A stretch of DNA of 31,107 nt. Origin: a virus. The position numbers were made by a program, and so were the translations under genes. Below the pieces are notes generated by a model. That model saw only the letters and a program-made list of their open reading frames with translations. It was not told the origin of the DNA and made no database searches. The stretch lies in the IMG/VR virus record IMGVR_UViG_3300030103_001165, positions 1 to 31,107 of that record, one strand, 5' to 3'. Shown here one piece after another: positions 1 to 6,862 of the stretch; position 1 is the first letter of the stretch; each line of letters opens with the position of its first letter.

Positions 1-1
1 A

Positions 2-193
2 ATGGAAAGATTAAAACCAGGAACTAAAGTTGGTGTAGTAGGTGAATCTGCTATATGGGACGGACCATTAGATCAGGTAGGAAGATTACATGGTTCTGGT
101 TCAAGTTCAGGTATAACAGGTATGCAAGTGTTAAAAGACATTGCTCCATATATTCCAGGACCAATAACGCAAATAGCAAAAGTATACAAATAA
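2..193 (+). CDS. Small ORF or 3' end of a longer gene, unknown function
   Basis: This is an open frame of 63 codons starting with ATG at base 2 and ending in TAA. The window begins one base earlier, so it may be the C-terminal part of a longer gene. The protein is rich in Gly and Pro, with a low-complexity Gly-Ser stretch near the middle (GSGSSSG) and a Pro-rich end (APYIPGPITQIAKV). It has no recognisable domain, signal peptide or membrane segment. It is followed 15 bases later by the next gene in the same direction, so it probably belongs to the same late transcript. No function can be assigned. Confidence 0.5.
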   Translation: MERLKPGTKVGVVGESAIWDGPLDQVGRLHGSGSSSGITGMQVLKDIAPYIPGPITQIAKVYK

Positions 194-208
194 AAACAAA
201 CAATTAAA

Positions 209-703
209 ATGGCACAAAATCAACCAACACACGCGGTAGTAGTTGTTCCTAGTGATACAATTAACATACCTGAACCAGGTATAATTACTTCTGGGACAAA
301 TACATCTGGCGTAGCTACAACTTTAACAGACGCTGGAAATGACTTTCGTAATTCTGTAACTAACTTAGATGGTTATAATATTAGAGGCGGAGATGTAGTA
401 ATAGATTTAGCAGGAGCAATATGTGAGATAGTATCAGTAGATGATGCTAATAATATTACTTTAGCAGCACCAGGTATTGCAGCTGGAGCTTACAATATAT
501 ATAAAGGTAATTACACTGTAACAGATGGTTTTTCTGAAGGATATAGCCTATTCGTTGGAAACGGTGGAAGTTTATCCGTTATAACAGTAGGAGGAGAGCA
601 AGTGACTTTATTTAACGTAGGAAACGCTAGTTTTATTCCTTTGCAAGTTCAAAGAGTAAATCAAACAGGAACAACAGCTAGCTCTATACTAGCATTACAA
701 TAG
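209..703 (+). CDS. Beta-rich probable structural protein (164 aa), unknown
   Basis: The 164-residue protein is rich in Gly, Thr, Val and Ile with few charged residues and alternating hydrophobic/polar stretches, as in all-beta virion proteins. The start is an ATG after an A-rich leader (TAAAAACAAACAATTAAA), the type of ribosome-binding context used in Bacteroidota phages, with no Shine-Dalgarno motif. It sits upstream of a 54-aa ORF and the S74 fibre gene, so a fibre, neck or head-decoration role is plausible. I do not recognise the family, and the structural role rests on composition and context. Confidence 0.7.
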   Translation: MAQNQPTHAVVVVPSDTINIPEPGIITSGTNTSGVATTLTDAGNDFRNSVTNLDGYNIRGGDVVIDLAGAICEIVSVDDANNITLAAPGIAAGAYNIYKGNYTVTDGFSEGYSLFVGNGGSLSVITVGGEQVTLFNVGNASFIPLQVQRVNQTGTTASSILALQ

Positions 704-707
704 CATT

Positions 708-872
708 ATGCCAACTATATTAGGAAACGCAAATGCAATTTTAGCTGTACCTAACATAGCGGGTACTGGCGGAACACCACCAACTGATTTCATTATACAA
801 GAAAACAACGTTGGACCTGGTACATTTAGAATGCTTACAGAAAGTGGACTAGACCTAATGGTTAGAGAATAA
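708..872 (+). CDS. Microprotein (54 aa), unknown
   Basis: The ATG at 708 lies four bases after the preceding stop, and the frame ends at a double stop (TAATAA) just before the leader of the fibre gene. The 54-residue product starts MPTILGNANAILAVPNIAG and ends LDLMVRE. It contains a Gly-Thr-Pro-rich turn and no Cys. It fills exactly the gap between two longer genes on the same strand, which supports it being translated. A 63-codon ORF on the opposite strand over the same bases (695-886) is probably its shadow. The function is unknown; proximity suggests a small tail or fibre component. Confidence 0.55.
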   Translation: MPTILGNANAILAVPNIAGTGGTPPTDFIIQENNVGPGTFRMLTESGLDLMVRE

Positions 873-888
873 TAAACAAAAAACAAAA

Positions 889-2007
889 ATGGCAGATATT
901 AAATTTTCAGCTTTTACAGCTGAAGCAAATCCCGCAGCAGTAGATTTCATAGTAGGTTATGCTGGTGGGAATAACGTAAGAATTAGTCCTTCAGATTTAA
1001 ATTCAGGAGGAGTTACTAGTGTAGCATTAACAATGCCAGCTGCGTTTAGTGTAGCAGGTTCTCCAATAACAGGAGCTGGAACTTTTGCGGTAACTGGTTC
1101 TGGAGCAGTAACAGATTATATAGATGGTACAGGAGCTTTACAAGTATTCCCTACTAGTCTTATAACAGGTACAGTAACTTCTGGTGAAATACCATATGCT
1201 TCAGGAGCAAATGTTTTATCAAGTTCTAATCAATTCACTTTTGATTTAACCGGTGGTTCAAGTGGTAGTGGACCAACTATAGGTATTGGCTTAGCGGGAG
1301 CAGCTAACACTAAAGGAGCTGTTGAAATAGAAAGTTTTGTAGACTATAATAGTGGAGCTCCATTTGATTATTTCTTATACACTGGTGCTGGTGGTCCTTT
1401 CTTAAACTTTGCTGGAACAGGCGCTTTTGCAATATCTGTTCATACAGCAGGTAGATTTATGGGCTCAGGTATACATATATATTCTGATGAAAGAGTTAAA
1501 AAAGATATATCAGTAAGTGATTCTGAAAAAGATTTAGAAACTATATCTAAAATTGAAATATCTAACTATAAACATATTGATCAAGCTCACGGTGATAGAG
1601 TTCATAAAAAAGTAATAGCACAACAAGTTGTTAAACATTATCCAGAAGCAGTAGCTATAGGTAAAGAAGTTGTCCCATGTATTTATGAAAAGTCTACAAT
1701 TAAAGATGGAGTTATTGATTTAAAAATAGAAACATGTGGATCAGACGGATGCTGCAAGGTAGAAGATAAAATAAAACTAATATACCCTGATGGGTCAAAA
1801 GAATTAGTTAACATAATAGAATCAGACGGAAATTCAATCAAAGTTGATTCAGATAAATCAGGCGAAGTATTTGTATACGGTAAAGAAGTTGATGATTATC
1901 ATTCAGTTGATTATGATGCTTTAGCAATGCTAAACATATCAGCCACTCAAGAGCTTTATAAAATAATAAAAGAGTTACAAGAAGAAATAAAACAATTAAA
2001 AAAATAA
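889..2007 (+). CDS. Tail fibre/spike protein with C-terminal Peptidase S74 self-cleaving chaperone
   Basis: The 372-aa protein has two parts. Residues 1 to about 198 are Gly/Ser/Thr-rich and beta-like, as in trimeric fibre shafts and tips. From residue 199 comes SDERVKKDI, the hallmark start of the intramolecular chaperone (Peptidase_S74, endosialidase type). Ser199 and Lys204 have the same five-residue spacing as the Ser911-Lys916 dyad of endosialidase NF. In that family the chaperone trimerises the fibre and then cuts itself off before the Ser-Asp bond. The C-terminus (DYDALAML, then a Glu/Lys/Gln helix) fits the family's coiled coil. Between these lies an insert of roughly 90 residues containing a Cys cluster (ETCGSDGCCKVEDK). 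The leader is A-rich (AATAAACAAAAAACAAAA). The likely role is host recognition. The mature part would be short, about 198 residues. Confidence 0.88.
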   Translation: MADIKFSAFTAEANPAAVDFIVGYAGGNNVRISPSDLNSGGVTSVALTMPAAFSVAGSPITGAGTFAVTGSGAVTDYIDGTGALQVFPTSLITGTVTSGEIPYASGANVLSSSNQFTFDLTGGSSGSGPTIGIGLAGAANTKGAVEIESFVDYNSGAPFDYFLYTGAGGPFLNFAGTGAFAISVHTAGRFMGSGIHIYSDERVKKDISVSDSEKDLETISKIEISNYKHIDQAHGDRVHKKVIAQQVVKHYPEAVAIGKEVVPCIYEKSTIKDGVIDLKIETCGSDGCCKVEDKIKLIYPDGSKELVNIIESDGNSIKVDSDKSGEVFVYGKEVDDYHSVDYDALAMLNISATQELYKIIKELQEEIKQLKK

Positions 2008-2016
2008 CAAACAACT

Positions 2017-3366
2017 ATGGAAAAAGGACATTACGGTGAATACAGCGGAAACGCTAAACACTCAAGAGTGACAGCATCTAATTATAAAGCAACTGAAAGA
2101 GATGACGCGGCTCATATTGATTACTTAAAAAGAGACGTGAACTATGATGCTAAACATGGTCATAATAATATAAATATGACAGCTGATGAAAAGCATATAT
2201 CTAAATTAGCAGGTGACATGAAATATGATAAAAGACATCATGGAATGTCAAGAAAAGAAAATCGTCAAGAAAAGCACCTGAGACAACAAGTAGAAAACTA
2301 CCCAAAACCAATGCCGGCTAACGCTCCAAGAGCATTTTTACAAACAGCTCCTAAGCGTTTATTTCAGTCTTATAGATCAGAAGGAAACCAGGGTTGGCCT
2401 ACTCAGGAATATTTACAAGGTAAATATGAAGATTATATGGGTTATGATGAAGAAAATCCAAACGCTCCTGGATTTAGCGCAAGAGATCTAGCTCCGTCTA
2501 GAAAAAGTAAAAGCGATAGACTTAGAGAAAGAGCAATGAAAAGATCTGAAAGAACTGGTGCTGAATCGGGTGATTATGATTATGAAGATGAAAAGGTTCA
2601 AAAACTACTTGAAAAAGCTAGAATGGCTGAAAGAACTGGAGATATGAAGATGACAAAAGAGATGACAACAAAGCCAAAAATGAAAGCTAATGAATATATC
2701 GAAGAACAACGTGATAGAGAACTAAACAAAATGATGGACGAACGTGATGGTATGTCTAGAATGAGTAAATTTGGTGGAAACATGCATGATTATCACAGAC
2801 ACATGGACGCACAAGGTCATATGACTAAAGATGGTGTTGTTGGTGGTGGTAAATACGGTAAAGGTGGTCACTATAAAGATTACGAAGGTATGTCTAGAGA
2901 TTCTTATGGTATGGATAGAAAATCATGTGGAACTAAATATACTGGTGTTGGCAGATATTCATCTGCATTACTTAATACTGGTTGGTCAGGTTTTAATTAT
3001 AATAAAGCATCTGATGAACTAAACTACATGCCAATTGAAGATGATATGAAAAGAGGTATGTCAAGAAAAGGTTCTAAACCAGATTATATCGATATAGATA
3101 ATGACGGTAATACAAAAGAATCAATGAAAGAAGCAGCTGATGGTATGTCAAGATATAAATCAAAAAAAAAAGGACTTTCTAGACTAGCGTCTCCATTAAA
3201 TGCTAAAGGAGATAAATGTCCAGAAAGTGGATGTGTACAAGAAAAAGGTAATGGAAAATGGGGAGTAATTAGTGGTAAAACTGGTAAATGGTGGGATGCT
3301 AATTATGATTCAAAAAGCTCTGCAGAAGCAGGATTAAGAGCTTATTTCGCAAACGGAGGAAACTAA
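2017..3366 (+). CDS. Highly charged GMSR-repeat protein (449 aa), unknown
   Basis: The protein is strongly hydrophilic, rich in Lys, Arg, Asp, Glu, Met, Tyr and His. The tetrapeptide GMSR occurs near residues 76, 245, 291, 347 and 376, with a GLSR variant near 389. Residues 356-368 (DYIDIDNDGNTKE) hold a DxDxDG loop like those that bind calcium. The last 50 or so residues form a more ordered region with two Cys (CPESGCVQ) followed by NGKWGVISGKTGKWWDA, which reads like a small beta domain. No signal peptide or membrane segment is present. The gene overlaps the next one by a single base (TAATG). I recall similar DxDxDG and GKWG motifs in uncultured marine phages but cannot give a function. A processed internal or scaffold-type protein is possible. 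Confidence 0.75.
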   Translation: MEKGHYGEYSGNAKHSRVTASNYKATERDDAAHIDYLKRDVNYDAKHGHNNINMTADEKHISKLAGDMKYDKRHHGMSRKENRQEKHLRQQVENYPKPMPANAPRAFLQTAPKRLFQSYRSEGNQGWPTQEYLQGKYEDYMGYDEENPNAPGFSARDLAPSRKSKSDRLRERAMKRSERTGAESGDYDYEDEKVQKLLEKARMAERTGDMKMTKEMTTKPKMKANEYIEEQRDRELNKMMDERDGMSRMSKFGGNMHDYHRHMDAQGHMTKDGVVGGGKYGKGGHYKDYEGMSRDSYGMDRKSCGTKYTGVGRYSSALLNTGWSGFNYNKASDELNYMPIEDDMKRGMSRKGSKPDYIDIDNDGNTKESMKEAADGMSRYKSKKKGLSRLASPLNAKGDKCPESGCVQEKGNGKWGVISGKTGKWWDANYDSKSSAEAGLRAYFANGGN

Positions 3367-3842
3367 TGAACATGCTAGATAAAATAAGAGGTAAATTTTT
3401 TAACACAAAGTCTTTTAATGTAGGTTTTAATAATAGATCTCCATTAAGCTATATAAGTAGTACTGGACCTAGTGTACCTTCATTTGCTGACCCTGGTTTA
3501 AAATCATTTGAACCTTCGGATTGGAAAGGAGCTTATGATACTTCAGATGCAGTAAGAGCAGAAACTCAAGCAGAAATTGCTAAAGGTGAAGGTGTTGGTG
3601 GTGCTATTTGGGGTGGAGCTAAAATGCTAGCTGGAGCTATAGGTGGTGGAAAGTTAGGTGATAAAGGCGGAGCATTTAGTGGAAAAGGACAAGAAATAGG
3701 AAACACAGGTGTGCTAACTACAGAAGCAAATAGAAATACGCAACTAATGGATAACATTGAGGGTATTTTTGGTGGACAAGCAGCACCACCTAGAAATAAG
3801 TTACAAGAATATAAAGATCTTAAAGAAGAATTAGGATTATAA
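3366..3842 (+). CDS. Gly-rich hypothetical virion-module protein (158 aa)
   Basis: The ATG overlaps the upstream stop by one base (TAATG), which implies translational coupling. A second in-frame ATG follows at 3372, so the first two residues are uncertain. The product has a basic N-terminus, a Ser/Pro-rich stretch, and around residues 75-100 a Gly/Ala-rich moderately hydrophobic segment (GGAIWGGAKMLAGAIGGG) that could insert in a membrane or pack as a helix. The C-terminus is charged (KLQEYKDLKEELG). There is no recognisable family. A minor virion or ejection protein would fit the composition, but this is only inferred. Confidence 0.65.
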   Translation: MNMLDKIRGKFFNTKSFNVGFNNRSPLSYISSTGPSVPSFADPGLKSFEPSDWKGAYDTSDAVRAETQAEIAKGEGVGGAIWGGAKMLAGAIGGGKLGDKGGAFSGKGQEIGNTGVLTTEANRNTQLMDNIEGIFGGQAAPPRNKLQEYKDLKEELGL

Positions 3843-3913
3843 TAAAACAGTCATGGATCTGTATAAAACCAAAGAAATAAAAAACAAACATTAACATTTA
3901 AAAACAAAAAATC
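3843..3913 (+). promoter_or_regulatory. A-rich intergenic leader before the 133-aa gene
   Basis: This gap of 71 bases holds no gene longer than 13 codons. Its second half is almost free of G and repeats A-runs broken by single C or T (AAAAAACAAACATTAACATT, then TTTAAAAACAAAAAATC) up to the ATG at 3914. Similar ACAAA-type leaders precede the genes at 209, 889 and 2017. In Bacteroidota, initiation commonly uses A-rich unstructured leaders instead of a Shine-Dalgarno sequence. I see no clear promoter or hairpin here. Confidence 0.45.
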
Positions 3914-4315
3914 ATGGCAAATTGGATTAATTTCAACGTAGTAGGTGGATCTAACGCAGATGGATCTGTTTTAGCTCCTGAGCAAGATGGAGATAACTTA
4001 TTATTAGCAGAAAGCGTAATAGGTATTTCTACTAACACATCAGCTACAGCTCTTGCAGTAGTTATGCAATTAACAGGTGGATTAACAGCTACAGCTCTTG
4101 TTTCAACTTCCCCAGATGCAGCAGATGCTCCTGAAGGTGGAGTTCCTGTTTCAGCAGGATATGCAGCAAAAGTAAAAGGTGCAGTTAACAGAGCTCTTAC
4201 AGGTAACCCAGGTGGTGTAAAATCTAACTGTGTATTACCTCAAGATCAAGCTGATAACACTGCTCCATACGATCCAGCACTTAAAGTGTACTGGAGAAGT
4301 TTCGTAGTAGCATAA
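3914..4315 (+). CDS. Probable small structural protein (133 aa), unknown
   Basis: The 133-residue protein is Ala/Gly/Thr/Val-rich with few charges and a Trp near each end (MANWINFNV and KVYWRSFVVA). This composition and the strong A-rich leader upstream suggest an abundant beta-sandwich virion component such as a decoration or fibre-base protein. No catalytic motif, signal peptide or transmembrane segment is visible. It stands two bases from the next small gene. I do not recognise the family. Confidence 0.68.
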   Translation: MANWINFNVVGGSNADGSVLAPEQDGDNLLLAESVIGISTNTSATALAVVMQLTGGLTATALVSTSPDAADAPEGGVPVSAGYAAKVKGAVNRALTGNPGGVKSNCVLPQDQADNTAPYDPALKVYWRSFVVA

Positions 4316-4317
4316 TT

Positions 4318-4473
4318 ATGAAAGCTAGAGGATTAGGCGATTCTATCGCACAATTCACAAAAAAAACAGGTATTAAGGCTGTAGTCGGTAAAATGGCTAA
4401 CAGCCTTAATAAACCCTGTGGCTGTCAACAAAGACAAGATTATTTAAACAAAAAATTTCCTTACAAACAATGA
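4318..4473 (+). CDS. 51-aa CGC-motif microprotein, conserved-looking, unknown
   Basis: The ATG at 4318 follows the preceding stop by two bases. The gene ends in TGA that overlaps the next ATG (ATGA at 4470-4473), a classic coupled arrangement that strongly supports translation. The product starts MKARGLGDSIAQFTKKTG, carries a Cys-Gly-Cys at residues 34-36 followed by QQRQ, and ends LNKKFPYKQ. I recall small phage proteins with the same GLGD...CGC/GGC...LNKxFP pattern in Bacteroidota phages, but no function. Two Cys in CxC could bind a metal as an oligomer or take part in redox chemistry. Its coupling to a HExxH protein hints at shared function. Confidence 0.7.
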   Translation: MKARGLGDSIAQFTKKTGIKAVVGKMANSLNKPCGCQQRQDYLNKKFPYKQ

Positions 4474-4814
4474 GAATAAATTTAAGTAAAAGATTTACAA
4501 TGGATTCTCCATTGAAAATGGATAACACTCCTGTGTATCAAGTTGATTTGGATGAGGGTATTTTAGGTAAAGGAAATAAAAACGGTACTATATTAGTATC
4601 TGATAAGATAACTGATCCTGAAGAAAGAGAAAGCATTATAAAACATGAAAGAATTCATGTTGACCAAGTAAAAAGAGGCGACTTAGATTATGACGATGAA
4701 AACGTTTATTGGAAAGGTAAAACATATCCAAGAAGCGAAATGAACGAAGGTAGTCCAGATTTACCTTGGGAAAAAGAAGCATATAGTAAAACTGATCCGT
4801 TCGAAAAATATTAA
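4470..4814 (+). CDS. Putative small zinc metallopeptidase-like protein (HExxH)
   Basis: The 114-aa protein contains HERIH at residues 59-63, an exact HExxH zinc-peptidase motif, placed in a predicted helix after EERESIIK. About 40 residues downstream, WEKEAY (Glu101 and Glu103) offers a Glu as third zinc ligand, as in gluzincins. Between them lies an aromatic/acidic stretch (DYDDENVYWKGKTYPR). The gene starts inside the stop of the CGC microprotein. There is no signal peptide. Possible roles are cleavage of a virion protein during maturation, action on host envelope or peptidoglycan crosslinks, or attack on a host factor. The motif is seen directly; activity and substrate are not known. With no recognised prohead protease or endolysin in the window, either role remains open. 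Confidence 0.72.
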   Translation: MRINLSKRFTMDSPLKMDNTPVYQVDLDEGILGKGNKNGTILVSDKITDPEERESIIKHERIHVDQVKRGDLDYDDENVYWKGKTYPRSEMNEGSPDLPWEKEAYSKTDPFEKY

Positions 4815-4820
4815 TACAAT

Positions 4821-6002
4821 ATGGAATCACCAATTTTAAATAAAAGATTTAACTTAAAAAATCAACTTATTAAAGATGAGTTTGCTAGATTAAAAAATTT
4901 TAATTTATCAGATGAAAGATCTTCTGAACCATCGATGTCTGAAGGTTTAGCTAATCAAATGGCTACTGGAACAGATGAAAGTAGAGGTACTGAGTCAAAA
5001 GGTAGAGCGTTCGGTGATTATAGCAATAGACTTGGTGACAGTAAATTTTATGGAGAATATGATCAATTTGGTACTGCTAGAAGAGATATAGGAGCTGATC
5101 CAAGAACTGGAGACTTAGTAGTTAAAGGAGATTCTTATGCTCTAAGAGATTTTAATGTACCTTTTAATGAAGCAGGTGGAGGAACTAATAAGAAAATGAG
5201 AAAAAAATATCCTCTTATATCAAGTTATGCTGATCCAAGACCTGACGAAATAAACCCTATGTATATAAACCCAAGTGAAGGGCTGGGGCGTGAGTATGTT
5301 TCTCAGCAAATTAGAAATAGAGATGCTGGTGTTGATTATGATGAAAACGCTATTTCAAGTTTTCAACAAGGAAGTGGAACTCAGTACTACATGCCTCAAC
5401 AAATGAATACTTTTGAAAGTACTATAGGAAGAGATCCATCAACAAGAACTAACCGTGGTGGTGCAGATTACGTTATGGGTACAGGAACTGGTGATACAAT
5501 GGACAAGCGAGAACAAGAAGCAAGATATGCAGTTAACGCTAGAGATACAGCTACTCAGTCTGTACAAAACGCTATTAATTCAGGAAATTTTGATGAAGCT
5601 CAAAATATATTAAATTCAGGTTTTAATACAATAAACGAGGATATTAGTTATACTCAAAGACCAAACAGAGCATGGCAAGGAACTTCGTATGGTAGTAGAA
5701 CAAGAGGAGGTGAAGAAGGAGCTCCTAGAATGGATGAAAGACCATCACTATCTAACCCAGGTATATTTTATGGTGCTAGAGTTAGAGATAATTTAGAGTA
5801 CAGAATGAATACTGCTGCTGACAATTATAATACTGATTATTTACCTACTAGATCAGAAGAAGTAGATAAAGAAGCTTATGACAGATTGACAAAACAAAGA
5901 TTTAGAAACGTAGGTAATAGAGGTAACACGTTTATGCAAAATAGAAATCCTTTAACATCTTCTGATGCAAGAACTGGAGATATAAATTTTGGTGGACAAT
6001 AA
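4821..6002 (+). CDS. Hypothetical hydrophilic protein (393 aa), possible minor virion protein
   Basis: The ATG at 4821 lies six bases after the previous stop. The 393-residue product is hydrophilic, rich in Arg, Asn, Asp, Gly and Tyr, and has no membrane segment, signal peptide or Cys. Its N-terminus (MESPILNKRFNLKNQL) weakly echoes that of the HExxH protein (INLSKRFTMDSPL). The rest looks loosely ordered, with repeated R-D/T-G turns (ADPRTGD near 92-98, DARTGD near the end). I recognise no family. Position between the metallopeptidase-like gene and the holin does not settle its role; it could be an internal virion protein or a substrate of the protease. Confidence 0.68.
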   Translation: MESPILNKRFNLKNQLIKDEFARLKNFNLSDERSSEPSMSEGLANQMATGTDESRGTESKGRAFGDYSNRLGDSKFYGEYDQFGTARRDIGADPRTGDLVVKGDSYALRDFNVPFNEAGGGTNKKMRKKYPLISSYADPRPDEINPMYINPSEGLGREYVSQQIRNRDAGVDYDENAISSFQQGSGTQYYMPQQMNTFESTIGRDPSTRTNRGGADYVMGTGTGDTMDKREQEARYAVNARDTATQSVQNAINSGNFDEAQNILNSGFNTINEDISYTQRPNRAWQGTSYGSRTRGGEEGAPRMDERPSLSNPGIFYGARVRDNLEYRMNTAADNYNTDYLPTRSEEVDKEAYDRLTKQRFRNVGNRGNTFMQNRNPLTSSDARTGDINFGGQ

Positions 6003-6003
6003 A

Positions 6004-6456
6004 ATGGCTAAAAAATTTAAAGATACTACAGTTGGACAATTACTGTTTGGTGCAGCGTCTATAATAAATCCTACACTAGGAAATGTATTACAAGGCGTAA
6101 CATCTCCTAAAGAAGCTATTGCTGTAATTGCAAAATCAGATGTTTCTTTAGATGATAAAATAAAATTACAACAATTAATATACGAACAACAGAATAAAGA
6201 GATAGAAGCTATTACTTCTAGATGGAAGTCAGATTCTATGTCAGATTCTTGGATGTCAAAAAACGTACGTCCATTAGTTCTAATATGGTGTATTGTTGTA
6301 TTTTCTTTTGCAGGAATATTAGATAGTGTTGAAAGCATACCTTTTACAATACATGATAATTGGAATTCAACTTTTGAAGCAGTTATGATGGCGGTTGTTT
6401 TAGCCTATTTCGGAGGACGCACAACTGAAAAAGCTGCTAGCATGTTTAAAAAGTAA
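6004..6456 (+). CDS. Probable holin, 3TM type (GTA_holin_3TM-like)
   Basis: The ATG at 6004, directly after the upstream stop, is preferred over an in-frame GTG at 5989 that would overlap the previous gene. The 150-aa product has a weakly hydrophobic N-terminal segment (about 10-31), a charged amphipathic stretch with SRWKSDSMSDSWMSKNVRP (72-90), a clear transmembrane helix (90-106) and a second one (123-137), then a basic tail. The order amphipathic EAITSRW...SDSW, RPL, helix, W, helix, AYFGGR is what I know of the 3TM holin family linked to release of gene-transfer agents and phages. Its role would be to permeabilise the inner membrane at lysis. No endolysin is recognisable beside it. Confidence 0.75.
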   Translation: MAKKFKDTTVGQLLFGAASIINPTLGNVLQGVTSPKEAIAVIAKSDVSLDDKIKLQQLIYEQQNKEIEAITSRWKSDSMSDSWMSKNVRPLVLIWCIVVFSFAGILDSVESIPFTIHDNWNSTFEAVMMAVVLAYFGGRTTEKAASMFKK

Positions 6457-6511
6457 AAGTTACTAGAAATAAGTGATTATACTTTAGAACAATTAAATTA
6501 AATAAAATATT
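6457..6511 (+). promoter_or_regulatory. Short AT-rich gap before the secreted-protein gene
   Basis: These 55 bases hold no ORF. They include TATACTTTAG, which only loosely resembles the Bacteroidota -7 element TAnnTTTG, and no convincing -33 TTG at the right spacing. The last bases (AAATTAAATAAAATATT) form an A/T-rich unstructured leader. I treat this as a translation leader and not as a demonstrated promoter. Confidence 0.25.
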
Positions 6512-6862
6512 ATGAAAAAATTATTAGTAAGCATTTTTATGTTTATGAGCGTTTTAACTTATGCTCAAGAAATTCCTGGACTAGAAGGTTTATGGAAAGG
6601 TAAGAACTCAACTTATTACGTGGCTATTTTATGGGATGGTGATAAGTATACTTTTAGTAATTTTTCTTTTGACGTAGGTAAAACAGCAAAAGAAATAGTT
6701 TATGAAAAAGGTGAAGATTATATTATAACAAACATACATACTCAAAGAAACAAACATAGTGTTAATATTAAATACACTGTGTTAGATAAAGAAACATTAT
6801 TATGTGAATTTTCAGGATCTAATGATAATGTAAGTGAATATAAACGAATAAAATTAAATTAA
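6512..6862 (+). CDS. Secreted/periplasmic protein with flavobacterial-type signal peptide (116 aa)
   Basis: Residues 1-18 form a typical Sec signal peptide: MKK, a hydrophobic core (LLVSIFMFMSVL) and TYA, with predicted cleavage A18|Q19. A Gln after the cleavage site is frequent in Bacteroidota exported proteins. The mature part of about 98 residues is beta-rich (LEGLWKGKNSTYYVAILWDG...) and reads like a small lipocalin- or META-type barrel, though I cannot name a family. It lies just after the holin and touches the next gene (TAAATG). It could act in the periplasm at lysis, in superinfection exclusion, or be a captured host gene. The export signal is clear; the function is not. Confidence 0.75.
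   Translation: MKKLLVSIFMFMSVLTYAQEIPGLEGLWKGKNSTYYVAILWDGDKYTFSNFSFDVGKTAKEIVYEKGEDYIITNIHTQRNKHSVNIKYTVLDKETLLCEFSGSNDNVSEYKRIKLN

Noticed and set aside
2831-3022. 63-codon + strand ORF rich in Val, Ile and Leu
   Set aside because: It is an out-of-frame reading inside the GMSR-repeat gene; the hydrophobic look comes from shifted Gly/Tyr/Lys codons.
4470-4814. Calling the HExxH protein the prohead protease or endolysin
   Set aside because: The motif supports a metallopeptidase-like site only. Known prohead proteases are serine enzymes and no peptidoglycan-binding or lysozyme motif is visible, so a specific role would be invented.
5989-6003. GTG start upstream of the holin ATG
   Set aside because: It would overlap the previous gene and add VDNK with no benefit. 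The ATG at 6004 directly follows the upstream stop.
6457-6511. Bacteroidota-type promoter (TTG / TAnnTTTG)
   Set aside because: TATACTTTAG only partly fits the -7 element and no properly spaced -33 TTG is present. In AT-rich DNA such partial matches are expected.
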